The notes below the pieces were generated by a model. That model worked only from the letters and a program-made list of their open reading frames with translations, had not been told where the DNA came from and searched no databases. The position numbers and the translations under genes are program-made. 64,000 nt of DNA from Candidatus Saccharibacteria bacterium UBA2951 (GTDB lineage: Bacteria; Patescibacteriota; Saccharimonadia; Saccharimonadales; Saccharimonadaceae). Position 1 is the first letter of the stretch. The number at the start of each line of letters is the position of its first letter. The stretch lies in contig DEBR01000002.1 of assembly GCA_002348615.1 (NCBI GenBank), positions 183,441-247,440 of the forward strand, written 5' to 3'. Below are positions 15,882 through 22,413 of the stretch, one piece after another.

Positions 15882-16466
15882 ATGGTAGCTCAGTTTCGAA
15901 AGCGTAGTCGTGGCAGTGCGGTTATCATCACGCTCATTATCGTTGTCATAGTCGCTATCATCAGTGCCATCGTTTACGTTGTACTGAGTAAAAGCAGGGA
16001 GAGCGGTGGTACCCGAAATATTTTCAGCAAGACCATAACGGCCACGACCCCCGATGAAATTAAGGCTCTTCTTACTGACGCCAAGGCCGGTAAATACGAT
16101 GCGAAGTGCACATACACTACCACTACTACAGAGGAAGATGCGAGTGAAAGCACAATTTATATAGGCGGGGCTAAAAAGATGCGTGTTGACACGCCAATAA
16201 ATAAAAAACCTGGACACCTTGTGCGAGTCGATGATGTTGCATATGTATGGGCAGATGGCGACAATAAGGGGTCAAAGCTTCCCATGGCCGACGAAAGTGA
16301 AACTGGTACATACACCCCCAATACGCTTTCATCGAAAGCTCAAGAATACCACATGAAATGTAATAGTGTCGGCGATTTGGACGATTCACTGTTTGCGTTG
16401 CCAAAGGATGTTACGTTCACCGACTTCAACGCCGAATACAAAAGCTCGGCATCTTACGGAAATTAA
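15882..16466 (+). CDS. Membrane-anchored protein of unknown function
   Basis: 194 residues from the ATG at 15882, chosen because AAGG lies 9 bases upstream; an ATG at 15873 is also in frame but has no room for a ribosome-binding site. A basic N-terminus is followed by a transmembrane helix (about 12-37, VIITLIIVVIVAIISAIVYV). The ectodomain then has ALLTDAKAGKYDAKCTYTT and two Cys about 80-100 residues apart (KCTY and KCNSV). The order (small lysine-rich helix, lipocalin-like strands around a KMRVDTP motif, DDSLFALPKDVTF) is reminiscent of LppX/LprG-like lipid-binding folds, but this is tentative. It ends at a bidirectional terminator shared with the island to the right. Confidence 0.55.
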   Translation: MVAQFRKRSRGSAVIITLIIVVIVAIISAIVYVVLSKSRESGGTRNIFSKTITATTPDEIKALLTDAKAGKYDAKCTYTTTTTEEDASESTIYIGGAKKMRVDTPINKKPGHLVRVDDVAYVWADGDNKGSKLPMADESETGTYTPNTLSSKAQEYHMKCNSVGDLDDSLFALPKDVTFTDFNAEYKSSASYGN

Positions 16467-16471
16467 GGCGT

Positions 16472-16503
16472 GAAAAACCGCCAGCATAGCTGACTGATTT
16501 TTC
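16472..16503. terminator. Bidirectional terminator between converging genes
   Basis: An inverted repeat with GAAAAA at one end and TTTTTC at the other around a CAGC-AT-AGCTG core. It stops the plus-strand gene ending at 16466 and the minus-strand island from the right. Confidence 0.55.
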
Positions 16504-16504
16504 A

Positions 16505-16533
16505 TGGCTCCCGCTACTAGACCAGGCTAGAAC
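16505..16533 (-). repeat. tRNA-3'-end-like repeat S1
   Basis: On the minus strand it ends TAGTAGCGGGAGCCA, with a hairpin directly after the CCA. It shares AGCGGGAGCCA with S2 and S3. It lies just downstream of the 16544-16966 gene. Confidence 0.5.
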
Positions 16534-16543
16534 ATTTAACGTA

Positions 16544-16966
16544 TTAATTCAGATTAAATGATCTAATTTTCAACTTACCATTTTCGGGTTGTTCTGATGA
16601 ATTATTGACACTATTTTCAGGAACAAACTCCGAATGCATGGCCCAGCCTGCAAGCAGTGTCCATAAGAATAATATTCCGCACAAGAAGAGTAAGGTGACA
16701 TTAATTGCATGTTTTTTGAGTTTAAAGTTAATCGATGCAAGAACAATTAGCACGATACCGACTGGTATAACCAAAAGCGTAAGCGGCCATATAATGTCTA
16801 CTGCGTCTTGGCTGACCGGATGGAGTAAAACTTTATCTTGATTTTCAGGGTTGATACCAGACAAGGCCGAGGTAAAACTCCAGCTTGCTATAAAAAATGA
16901 AAATACCGTTAATGCGATTGACGCGAATAAAGTCAATTTAAGCTGTAAAGAGTTAAGCTGATTCAT
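16544..16966 (-). CDS. Three-helix membrane protein in the tRNA-Asn island
   Basis: 140 residues with three hydrophobic segments (about 9-33, 59-78 and 88-110) and a polar Asn/Glu/Ser-rich tail. The AT-rich codon use contrasts with the genes outside the island. TGCTATTAT on the minus strand ends 7 bases before the ATG at 16966 (TATTAT at 16974-16979), so it should be transcribed from its own extended -10 as a leaderless message. Flanked on both sides by tRNA-3'-like repeats (S1 and S2). No family is recognised. Confidence 0.6.
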   Translation of the reverse strand: MNQLNSLQLKLTLFASIALTVFSFFIASWSFTSALSGINPENQDKVLLHPVSQDAVDIIWPLTLLVIPVGIVLIVLASINFKLKKHAINVTLLFLCGILFLWTLLAGWAMHSEFVPENSVNNSSEQPENGKLKIRSFNLN

Positions 16967-17021
16967 ACAGCTAATAATAGCAGATCTTGATTAGTAAAAT
17001 TAACAGAGGTTAAAATGCTTA

Positions 17022-17050
17022 TGGCTCCCGCTAGTGGACGAAGTTAGGAC
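17022..17050 (-). repeat. tRNA-3'-end-like repeat S2, overlapping a stop codon
   Basis: Minus strand: GTCCTAACTTCGTCCACTAG followed by CGGGAGCCA. The first part encodes the last four residues and the TAG stop of the gene at 17031-17630. Nearly identical to S3, with two extra bases. Confidence 0.55.
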
Positions 17051-17630
17051 TTTTAGAATTCTTCTTTTGACTTCTACCAACCATAATCGCAACCACAATT
17101 CCGACATTCAAGATAAAAATCTGTACCGGAGAAGCGAGAATTGCAGGTTCGAGTGTGTTTGCGGCAAGTATGTTTAAGAATGTTGCTACACACCCAGCCA
17201 ACCACATTGAAAGTGTTTCAGTATGAGGATGTTTATATGATTTTACAAGTATTAGTAAGGCACCTATACCGTCTGCTATAAGCACGCATACAAGCGCCAG
17301 TAGCGCCGAATCTGTCAATCTCCAAAGTACAATAGCTGCAAGGGCAAGAAGTAGACAAATTACATTTACTTTCGTCAAATCACCGTATCCGCCATTTTTG
17401 CGCAACGATAGCCCAAGAAGTATTATGTTATTGACCACGAACCAAGTATAAAAAACTAATGATTCACGTGCCCCCAAAGAATACTGCGTAGCCCAAGCTA
17501 AAATACTAAGAACTAGAAATATAAACCATGCAAAACGATGAGGTTTGGTTTTCTTTTTGTACGTATCGTAGATATACGGTATCCCACCAATGATACTTAT
17601 TACTGTTGCGACTACGCCAAGGCTAAACAT
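17031..17630 (-). CDS. SWEET/PQ-loop-like multi-helix membrane protein
   Basis: 199 residues and about seven hydrophobic segments. The N-terminal half has IIGGIPYIYDTYKKKTKPH, a PQ-loop-like start with Ile-Pro-Tyr in place of Pro-Gln. The second half repeats the pattern (ALLILVKSYKHPHTETLSMW). Two triple-helix bundles of this kind are typical of SWEET/PQ-loop transporters, which move sugars or amino acids. TGCTAAAAT ends 6 bases before the ATG, implying a leaderless transcript. The final four codons and the stop lie inside repeat S2, so the original C-terminus may have been replaced during insertion. Confidence 0.55.
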   Translation of the reverse strand: MFSLGVVATVISIIGGIPYIYDTYKKKTKPHRFAWFIFLVLSILAWATQYSLGARESLVFYTWFVVNNIILLGLSLRKNGGYGDLTKVNVICLLLALAAIVLWRLTDSALLALVCVLIADGIGALLILVKSYKHPHTETLSMWLAGCVATFLNILAANTLEPAILASPVQIFILNVGIVVAIMVGRSQKKNSKSPNFVH

Positions 17631-17673
17631 GCTCGTATTTTAGCAAATTTAACACTTTTCATTAGATATGGCG

Positions 17674-17922
17674 TTATTTAAATAATTTCTTGCTTAGTAT
17701 GTAAGCAGCCGGAATTAGTGATACGCAGAAAAGTGCACCAAGGTAGCATAACGTTGCTATCCTTTCTTCACTTTCTGTGGGAGTTTCACCGAAAAACGGA
17801 GCTGAAGTGATGGCTCCGTAAGAAAATAAATAAGCGGCAAGCCATAAACACCCTATTGCTGCAATTAATACAAATACAGCCCTCTTAATCATGCTATTCC
17901 GGGGATTGGTCTTAGCTTTCAT
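17674..17922 (-). CDS. Small two-helix membrane protein in the island
   Basis: 82 residues with a basic N-terminus and two hydrophobic helices (about 13-32 and 57-78) separated by a Thr/Glu-rich loop (FGETPTESEERIATL). TATACT ends 7 bases before the ATG, again with no Shine-Dalgarno. Repeat S3 lies about 35 bases upstream of its start. No family is recognised. Confidence 0.55.
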   Translation of the reverse strand: MKAKTNPRNSMIKRAVFVLIAAIGCLWLAAYLFSYGAITSAPFFGETPTESEERIATLCYLGALFCVSLIPAAYILSKKLFK

Positions 17923-17955
17923 AATATTAAGTATAACAAGCGAAAACGGTTCGCT

Positions 17956-17982
17956 TGGCTCCCGCTAGTGACAAAGTTAGAC
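17956..17982 (-). repeat. tRNA-3'-end-like repeat S3
   Basis: Minus strand GTCTAACTTTGTCACTAG then CGGGAGCCA, followed at once by a small hairpin (AAGCGAA / TTCGCTT). Nearly the same as S2. Confidence 0.55.
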
Positions 17983-18002
17983 TTATAGGAATTGCTGAGC
18001 CG

Positions 18003-18239
18003 TTAAGCGGCATGACGATAAGTTCGGATAGCTAGAATTATCCAGCATATGATCGCGAGCATTGCGAAAACTGCAGGGACATATTCCTTGAGTATAAAAG
18101 ACGACAGTGTCGCACATATAAATGCCGTAAGGTTAGCTATAACGTCATATCTGGGAGCTATAAATTTCTTATTGATTACATGTGCTAATGCAATAAAAAC
18201 ACCGCAGCCAAAAGTGATAGATAACAAGATAGAAACCAT
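18003..18239 (-). CDS. Small membrane protein in the island
   Basis: 78 residues from the ATG at 18239, with two or three hydrophobic helices (about 3-20, 28-47 and 53-70). TGATATACT on the minus strand ends 6 bases before this ATG. An in-frame ATG two codons further up (18245) directly abuts the -10 and cannot be transcribed from it. No recognisable family; the layout resembles half-transporters or small scaffold proteins. The gene is bounded by repeat S3 downstream and the 18263-18280 hairpin upstream. Confidence 0.55.
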   Translation of the reverse strand: MVSILLSITFGCGVFIALAHVINKKFIAPRYDVIANLTAFICATLSSFILKEYVPAVFAMLAIICWIILAIRTYRHAA

Positions 18240-18262
18240 TCCCATAGTATATCAAAACAAAA

Positions 18263-18280
18263 CCTCTGGATTAACAGAGG
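18263..18280 (-). terminator. Terminator of the SemiSWEET-like gene
   Basis: CCTCTG / CAGAGG stem with a 6-base loop, followed on the minus strand by GTTTTGTTTT... in the TTTTGTTTT run. A degenerate copy of the flanking sequence (TTAACAGAGGTTAAAATGCT) occurs at 17000-17020, suggesting that the module boundary was duplicated. Confidence 0.55.
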
Positions 18281-18326
18281 TGAAAATGCTGATAGTTTTG
18301 GCCTTCATACGATGCTCGCAACTACG

Positions 18327-18605
18327 TTACCCGTACAGAAGAATTGCAATTATGAGCACGATATACACACATAGCCATAATACATCTTGAATTATTATCG
18401 GCAGAAGCTTCTTTCTGATCGCGTATATAAGAAATATTGTTTCCAGCAATGCATACAGTAACCATGATAATAGCGAAAGATCATCCGCGCTTTCTCGACT
18501 ATACACTTTATAAATCTGCGGAACTGCAGTTAGCGGATAAGCAACTGAAGCAAGTATCACGACGCGGTCGAACGTGTCGATATTTTTATGTTTGGTTTTA
18601 AGCAT
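18327..18605 (-). CDS. SemiSWEET-like PQ-loop protein
   Basis: 92 residues and three transmembrane helices, the size of a SemiSWEET half-transporter. The conserved PQ motif is present in YPLTAVPQIYKVY, followed by SRESADDLSLLSWLLYALLE, the usual polar turn and second helix. SemiSWEETs dimerise and pass small sugars down a gradient. TGCTATAGT ends 6 bases before the ATG, so it should be leaderless; its -10 directly abuts the arm of the upstream terminator hairpin (18618-18653). Confidence 0.75.
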   Translation of the reverse strand: MLKTKHKNIDTFDRVVILASVAYPLTAVPQIYKVYSRESADDLSLLSWLLYALLETIFLIYAIRKKLLPIIIQDVLWLCVYIVLIIAILLYG

Positions 18606-18617
18606 GTCTCAACTATA

Positions 18618-18653
18618 GCAAAAACACTTTGCATCAACGCAAAGTGTTTTTGC
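18618..18653 (-). terminator. Long perfect hairpin
   Basis: GCAAAAACACTTTGC and its exact complement around a 6-base loop: a 15-bp stem. It follows repeat S4 on the minus strand in the same way that the 18791-18830 hairpin follows tRNA-Asn. Confidence 0.6.
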
Positions 18654-18655
18654 TT

Positions 18656-18675
18656 AGCTCCGGCGGCTGGGTCGC
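18656..18675 (-). repeat. Duplicated 3' end of tRNA-Asn (S4)
   Basis: The plus-strand 15-mer GCTCCGGCGGCTGGG at 18657-18671 is identical to 18831-18845 inside tRNA-Asn. It lacks the CCA and the rest of the gene. This is the pattern expected of an old attachment-site half left beside an intact tRNA. The 18676-18790 stretch between it and the tRNA terminator shows no gene. Confidence 0.6.
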
Positions 18676-18790
18676 TTTGCTCCTCCGCTTATTTGTTCTG
18701 GCAAAAGCAAGCTTTTCCAGAACTGCATTTCGACTCACCGACCCACTTTTGTTTCACAAAAGATCTGGTTCTCGCGCCAAGTCTCAATGA

Positions 18791-18830
18791 CATGAAAAAA
18801 GCCAGACCATCTGGTCTGGCGTTTTTCATG
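18791..18830 (-). terminator. Terminator of tRNA-Asn
   Basis: GCCAGACC / GGTCTGGC stem (18801-18820) extended by CATGAAAAA / TTTTTCATG. On the minus strand it directly follows the CCA end of the tRNA and ends in TTTTTTC. Confidence 0.7.
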
Positions 18831-18903
18831 GCTCCGGCGGCTGGGCTCGAACCAGCGACCTAATCGTTAACAGCGACCCGCTCTACCACTGAGCTACGCC
18901 GGA
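18829..18903 (-). tRNA. tRNA-Asn (GTT)
   Basis: 75 bases with encoded CCA. Acceptor TCCGGCG/CGCCGGA pairs perfectly. The D arm is GCTC/GAGC, the anticodon loop is CTGTTAA (anticodon GTT, read by its place in the seven-base loop) and the T arm is GCTGG-TTCGAGC-CCAGC. It has its own promoter just upstream and a hairpin just downstream. Its 3' end is duplicated at 18656-18675, and related repeats S1-S3 lie further along, as if the gene were a repeated insertion target. Confidence 0.93.
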
Positions 18904-18917
18904 ATACCTAGTTTGTT

Positions 18918-18946
18918 AGTATACCGTCCGTTTAAGGGGTCGTCAA
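18918..18946 (-). promoter_or_regulatory. tRNA-Asn promoter
   Basis: Minus strand TTGACG, 17-base spacer, TATACT. Close to consensus at both boxes. It starts 2 bases beyond the stop of the serine-hydrolase gene. Confidence 0.7.
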
Positions 18947-18948
18947 GG

Positions 18949-20670
18949 TTAGCGCAGGGCTTCGATTTTGCGTGTTAGGTCGGCTATGTTCGCCCAGCTC
19001 GATCCGTCAGTCATAACAGCCAGAACATACGTACCTTTTGGCGAATAGACGATTGCGGCGTCATGTAGCAGCCCCCACAAAAAGCCCACTTTGTCTGCGG
19101 TCTGCCCGGAAGCACCGGACGGCACGCCCTGTCGATAGACGTTTCGTTTCATGGCTCCCAGTAGGCGGTCGCGGCTTTCGGTTTTAATAGGTAGCTGTCC
19201 TCTTTCAAGCTTCGTAAGGTAGTTTGCCAGGTCATTCGGAGTCGTCAGGTTGTTATCGGCACGGAATGCTGTGCTCGTAAGGCCAATCGATTTGATGTCG
19301 GCATTCAGACCACTGGCGCCAATCTTTTTAATCAAAGCTTCGGCACAGGCATTGTCACTTTTTACAATCATGTCGTCAAAACAGGTCGACAAATTTCGGC
19401 CACTGGCGATATTAGCGTCGCTCCATTTCATTTGACCAGCATCGACGCGTTTTAGCGTACTGAACGCAACGAACAATTTGTACGTGCTTGCCGTAACGAA
19501 CTGGCGTGAGCCGTTGTGCTCTGCATTTAATCCTTGCCCGCTTAGTTCGGCGAAGGACACTCCGAACACACCAGCATTGTCTTCGTCGTAATGTTTAAGC
19601 AGAGCGGCGATTCCGGTACTTGTCTTGCTGTACGAGCGGCTGTATTCAACACGGGGCGGAACCGCCGTTACCGCAGCCGTAGCAGCCTTTTTTTCACCAT
19701 TTAGGACACTTGTGATGTCCGAAAGCGTTTTGTCGAGCGCTAACGTCTGACCGGTCGCGCCCTCATTACGTGATGTTTCGGTAAAATCGACAGTCGTGAC
19801 TTTCGTGACGCCGGCAGGTTTCGAGACTGACGGAGTGATGTTCTTTGTAAAGTACGGAGCTGCTTTGGAAGAGTCAACTTCGAATGCTAATGAGTTACCG
19901 GCTGTCTTGAACGTCAACCAAGACAATACTTCTTTTTGTTCGATGGTACGCGTCTTGCCGGCGACGCTGATACCTACGCCTTTGACCGTGGCTTTGTTCA
20001 ACTTGTCCGCAAGTTTCTTCGCCTCATTGTCGCCAACGTTTGGAGCTGTCACGTCGACGGCTATACGAACCTTTGCCGGTTTGTTTGCTACCGGCTTGGC
20101 TGACGACAGCGCCGCAATGGCCTGCTCCATCTGACAGGTACCGCCAGCTTTGGAAGGTACGACCGAAAGACCGTCCGATTCGGCTTTAAGCGTTGCGTCA
20201 ACTGGCTGGATCCGACAGTCAGCACCGAACTTCGCGGTAACATACAACTTTGTCTTCATCTTATCCACCGTGTACTTCGGCGTGGTCTCCGCCTGTAGCG
20301 GCCCGAACCATAGAAGCGATGTCGGAACGATTCGGAAATACCAAGGATAATCTGCTGAATCTATACGCGTCTGGTGCGATACGCTAAGCCCGATTTCAGC
20401 GGGCTTCGGGTTATCTAACTGGTCGTTCCCCGTGCCTAGCGCCACCGTGACGGGTTGTTTAGCAGACAATAGGTCAAGCTGCTTAATGACATCTTTCTTA
20501 TTCCAGCCGCTTACATCAACGCCGTCAACTTGGGCGAAGAGCGGCATTTTGTCACCAGGGTAAAAAAGCTGAATAATAAGCAGTAGCGCAAGCAACCCGC
20601 CACCGATCCTTATAAGCGGGGTCCGGTTGTGGTCGGCCCACCTTCTTATTCCGTCTAATCGCTTAATCAC
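18949..20670 (-). CDS. PG-binding / class A beta-lactamase-like serine hydrolase fusion
   Basis: 573 residues from the GTG at 20670 (AAGG 6 bases upstream); the GTGA overlaps the stop of the LexA-like gene. One transmembrane helix (about 19-37) is followed by two VanW-type PG_binding_4-like regions (about 45-265, starting QVDGVDVSGWNKKDVIKQL). The C-terminal domain (about 345-573) has the SxxK motif in STYKLF, the SDN motif in SDNACAEAL and KVG for KTG. The omega-loop with the deacylating Glu (ExxLN) is missing: the sequence passes straight to NNLTTPNDLANYL. It therefore looks more like a wall-modifying serine hydrolase or penicillin-binding enzyme than a resistance beta-lactamase. Confidence 0.75.
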   Translation of the reverse strand: MIKRLDGIRRWADHNRTPLIRIGGGLLALLLIIQLFYPGDKMPLFAQVDGVDVSGWNKKDVIKQLDLLSAKQPVTVALGTGNDQLDNPKPAEIGLSVSHQTRIDSADYPWYFRIVPTSLLWFGPLQAETTPKYTVDKMKTKLYVTAKFGADCRIQPVDATLKAESDGLSVVPSKAGGTCQMEQAIAALSSAKPVANKPAKVRIAVDVTAPNVGDNEAKKLADKLNKATVKGVGISVAGKTRTIEQKEVLSWLTFKTAGNSLAFEVDSSKAAPYFTKNITPSVSKPAGVTKVTTVDFTETSRNEGATGQTLALDKTLSDITSVLNGEKKAATAAVTAVPPRVEYSRSYSKTSTGIAALLKHYDEDNAGVFGVSFAELSGQGLNAEHNGSRQFVTASTYKLFVAFSTLKRVDAGQMKWSDANIASGRNLSTCFDDMIVKSDNACAEALIKKIGASGLNADIKSIGLTSTAFRADNNLTTPNDLANYLTKLERGQLPIKTESRDRLLGAMKRNVYRQGVPSGASGQTADKVGFLWGLLHDAAIVYSPKGTYVLAVMTDGSSWANIADLTRKIEALR

Positions 20671-21064
20671 CACTTCCCTTCGTTCGCGCCGCAGCTGCCG
20701 GCATGCCAAACCCAAGTAGCTCAAGTGCCTGCGCGACTTGCTCCCGCTGTTCGTCAGTCAGATCGGTCTGCTCAATCCGTTTTGTCAGTTCAGTATCAAT
20801 ATCCAGCTTTGCCGTTTCAGTCGCGGGCTCTGCCCTGTCTGCGCGCATAGTAACGACCTCGAGTGAGCGGGCAGAATTATCGCGGCGGGCCAAATACCCC
20901 TTGGCAATGAGGTTGTCTATATGAATCGCGACGGTCGACACCGACTTATACCCGAGCGCACGCATAATTTCGCGGTAACTCGGACCATAGCCGTTCCCTT
21001 TTATGAATCCGTCAACGAAGCTAAGTAGTTCTTGTTGTTTTTTGCTGGCGCGATTTTGCTGCAT
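20663..21064 (-). CDS. LexA-like DNA-binding domain protein lacking the S24 protease
   Basis: 133 residues. Residues about 4-70 are a clear LexA winged-helix domain (KKQQELLSFVDGFIKGNGYG, then PSYREIMRALGYKS and YLARRDNSARSLEV). After about residue 75 there is only an Asp/Glu/Gln-rich region and no Ser-Lys peptidase domain, so self-cleavage in an SOS response is not possible. ATG at 21064 with AGGGA 8 bases upstream; the first 44 bases overlap the end of the Wzy-like gene. A full-length LexA may exist elsewhere; this protein may act as a constitutive or differently regulated repressor. Confidence 0.75.
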   Translation of the reverse strand: MQQNRASKKQQELLSFVDGFIKGNGYGPSYREIMRALGYKSVSTVAIHIDNLIAKGYLARRDNSARSLEVVTMRADRAEPATETAKLDIDTELTKRIEQTDLTDEQREQVAQALELLGFGMPAAAARTKGSGD

Positions 21065-22367
21065 ATCCAGTCCCTATTATACTGCCTGGCGAGGCCACGA
21101 CCGCTCCGGCAAGCCCCCACCAAATAATTGCCACCGTTTCGTCTGCCCACACTGGAAGCAGCAGCCCCACTATACTCAGACCGACGCCGCTCGCGAATAG
21201 TCCGAGCGCTACCCAGCCTTGACGGTGCTGCCATAATTGCCACAGCACGTACACCAGGATCGCAATGAACAATGCCAGTCCCAACCAGCCGACCTCGTGA
21301 GCTACAAAAAAGTAGTAGTTTTCTATTACGACGTCATTCGCCGGATTCCCGTCATACATCGACGCCGAACCGGTCGTACCGATACCAGCTCCGAACGGCT
21401 GGCTGACCATGCGCTTTGCACCGTCAACCAACGAATCAACGTGTCCGGCATTCGACTTCGTGACCACGGTCGATTCCGGATCTTCGTGAAGCACGACATT
21501 CGAAAACCAATCACTGGACGAAACATAGAACGCCCCCATACCAAGAACGGCAACCACCACCGCACCAATGGTTAGCATCCGTTTCTCTAGACGCTTCACG
21601 GTAAGCCCTACAGTAATGATAGCCGCTATCGCGGCCGCATACGCGCTCCGCGAAAAACTGGCAAACAGCACCGCTACGGCTCCAATCATCGCTCCATCGG
21701 CAATGACACGGCGACGTATGTCGGCGACTAACCCGTGCCGCCGCAACAGATAGGCTGCTATGAGTGCGATATATACCACCATTAAAGCTCCGAGCGGGTT
21801 CGGGCCGCGGAGCGTACTGTTAATGCGCACGAAGTCAGGGTTGCGGTCTATGGTGGTGTACGGTGTTATCGTTTCGTCCGAGTAGCCCAGCCGGCTCAGT
21901 ACATTGTCGGGAAGAACCGTAATTTGTAACAGACCAAACCCAACGACTATGGCCGCTCCGGCAGCGACCGTACGAATGACGTACCGTAACGCGCCTGGCT
22001 TTATAAGCACCAGTACGTACATCAACATGAACATCACGATGAACCGCAGGTCGATCATCAAGCCTGCGACGACCGGACTTGTGTCGTCCAGCCCCATTAA
22101 TGCCATCAATAAGTGAAGGTCAATAAACAACAGACACAGCAGAAGTATCTTGTCGTATAACACCGTCCTCCATAGCTTGTGCTGGTGAATCAGAACAATC
22201 GAAAGAACACCCAAAACACTTAAAACTATCTCTTTCCAAGCTTTAATCGGTGTCGCAATGTCCGGGAATAAGCTGCCAAAGCCGACTGCGAGCGGCGCAT
22301 GAATGACAATGAGGAATAGAACGGCCAGCAACCCCCACTCATACATGCCCAGTAGCCTTAGTTTCAT
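21021..22367 (-). CDS. O-antigen ligase / Wzy-like membrane protein
   Basis: 448 residues with about 11-12 transmembrane helices. The family core is visible: a long loop with RINSTLRGPNPLGALMVVYI, then FASFSRSAYAAAIAAII (the R-x-S and S-R-S-A-x residues conserved in O-antigen ligase family proteins), and a second loop with AGHVDSLVDGAKRMV. These proteins polymerise or ligate surface polysaccharides in the membrane. It reads divergently from the glycosylphosphotransferase gene, from a TATACT at 22379-22384 (minus). Its last 44 bases overlap the LexA-like gene, implying coupled expression. Confidence 0.8.
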   Translation of the reverse strand: MKLRLLGMYEWGLLAVLFLIVIHAPLAVGFGSLFPDIATPIKAWKEIVLSVLGVLSIVLIHQHKLWRTVLYDKILLLCLLFIDLHLLMALMGLDDTSPVVAGLMIDLRFIVMFMLMYVLVLIKPGALRYVIRTVAAGAAIVVGFGLLQITVLPDNVLSRLGYSDETITPYTTIDRNPDFVRINSTLRGPNPLGALMVVYIALIAAYLLRRHGLVADIRRRVIADGAMIGAVAVLFASFSRSAYAAAIAAIITVGLTVKRLEKRMLTIGAVVVAVLGMGAFYVSSSDWFSNVVLHEDPESTVVTKSNAGHVDSLVDGAKRMVSQPFGAGIGTTGSASMYDGNPANDVVIENYYFFVAHEVGWLGLALFIAILVYVLWQLWQHRQGWVALGLFASGVGLSIVGLLLPVWADETVAIIWWGLAGAVVASPGSIIGTGYAAKSRQQKTTRTT

Positions 22368-22378
22368 GTCTGCTCATT

Positions 22379-22400
22379 AGTATAGCCGAAATGCTATACT
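22379..22400. promoter_or_regulatory. Divergent -10 boxes between two polysaccharide genes
   Basis: Minus-strand TATACT (22379-22384) faces the Wzy-like gene. Plus-strand extended -10 TGCTATACT (22392-22400) faces the glycosylphosphotransferase. Only about 10 bases separate the two boxes, so the two promoters may compete. Confidence 0.5.
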
Positions 22401-22413
22401 TTTAGGTAACGTC

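Noticed and set aside
17956..17982. Repeat S3 as a true integron attC site
   Set aside because: One core (GTCTAAC) fits but the partner core before the next gene (GTTATAC) breaks the consensus, and S1 and S2 do not carry both cores; kept only as an alternative within the island finding.
18588..18863. A 91-residue plus-strand ORF ending APAAGLEPAT
   Set aside because: This ending is the well-known artefact of translating a tRNA gene; the ORF covers tRNA-Asn and its terminator on the other strand.
16505..18903. A prophage or conjugative element at tRNA-Asn
   Set aside because: No integrase, structural phage gene, relaxase or transposase was seen; only small membrane-protein modules.
18949..20670. 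Annotation as an antibiotic-resistance beta-lactamase
   Set aside because: The omega-loop Glu is missing and PG-binding regions are fused; the resistance reading is not supported.
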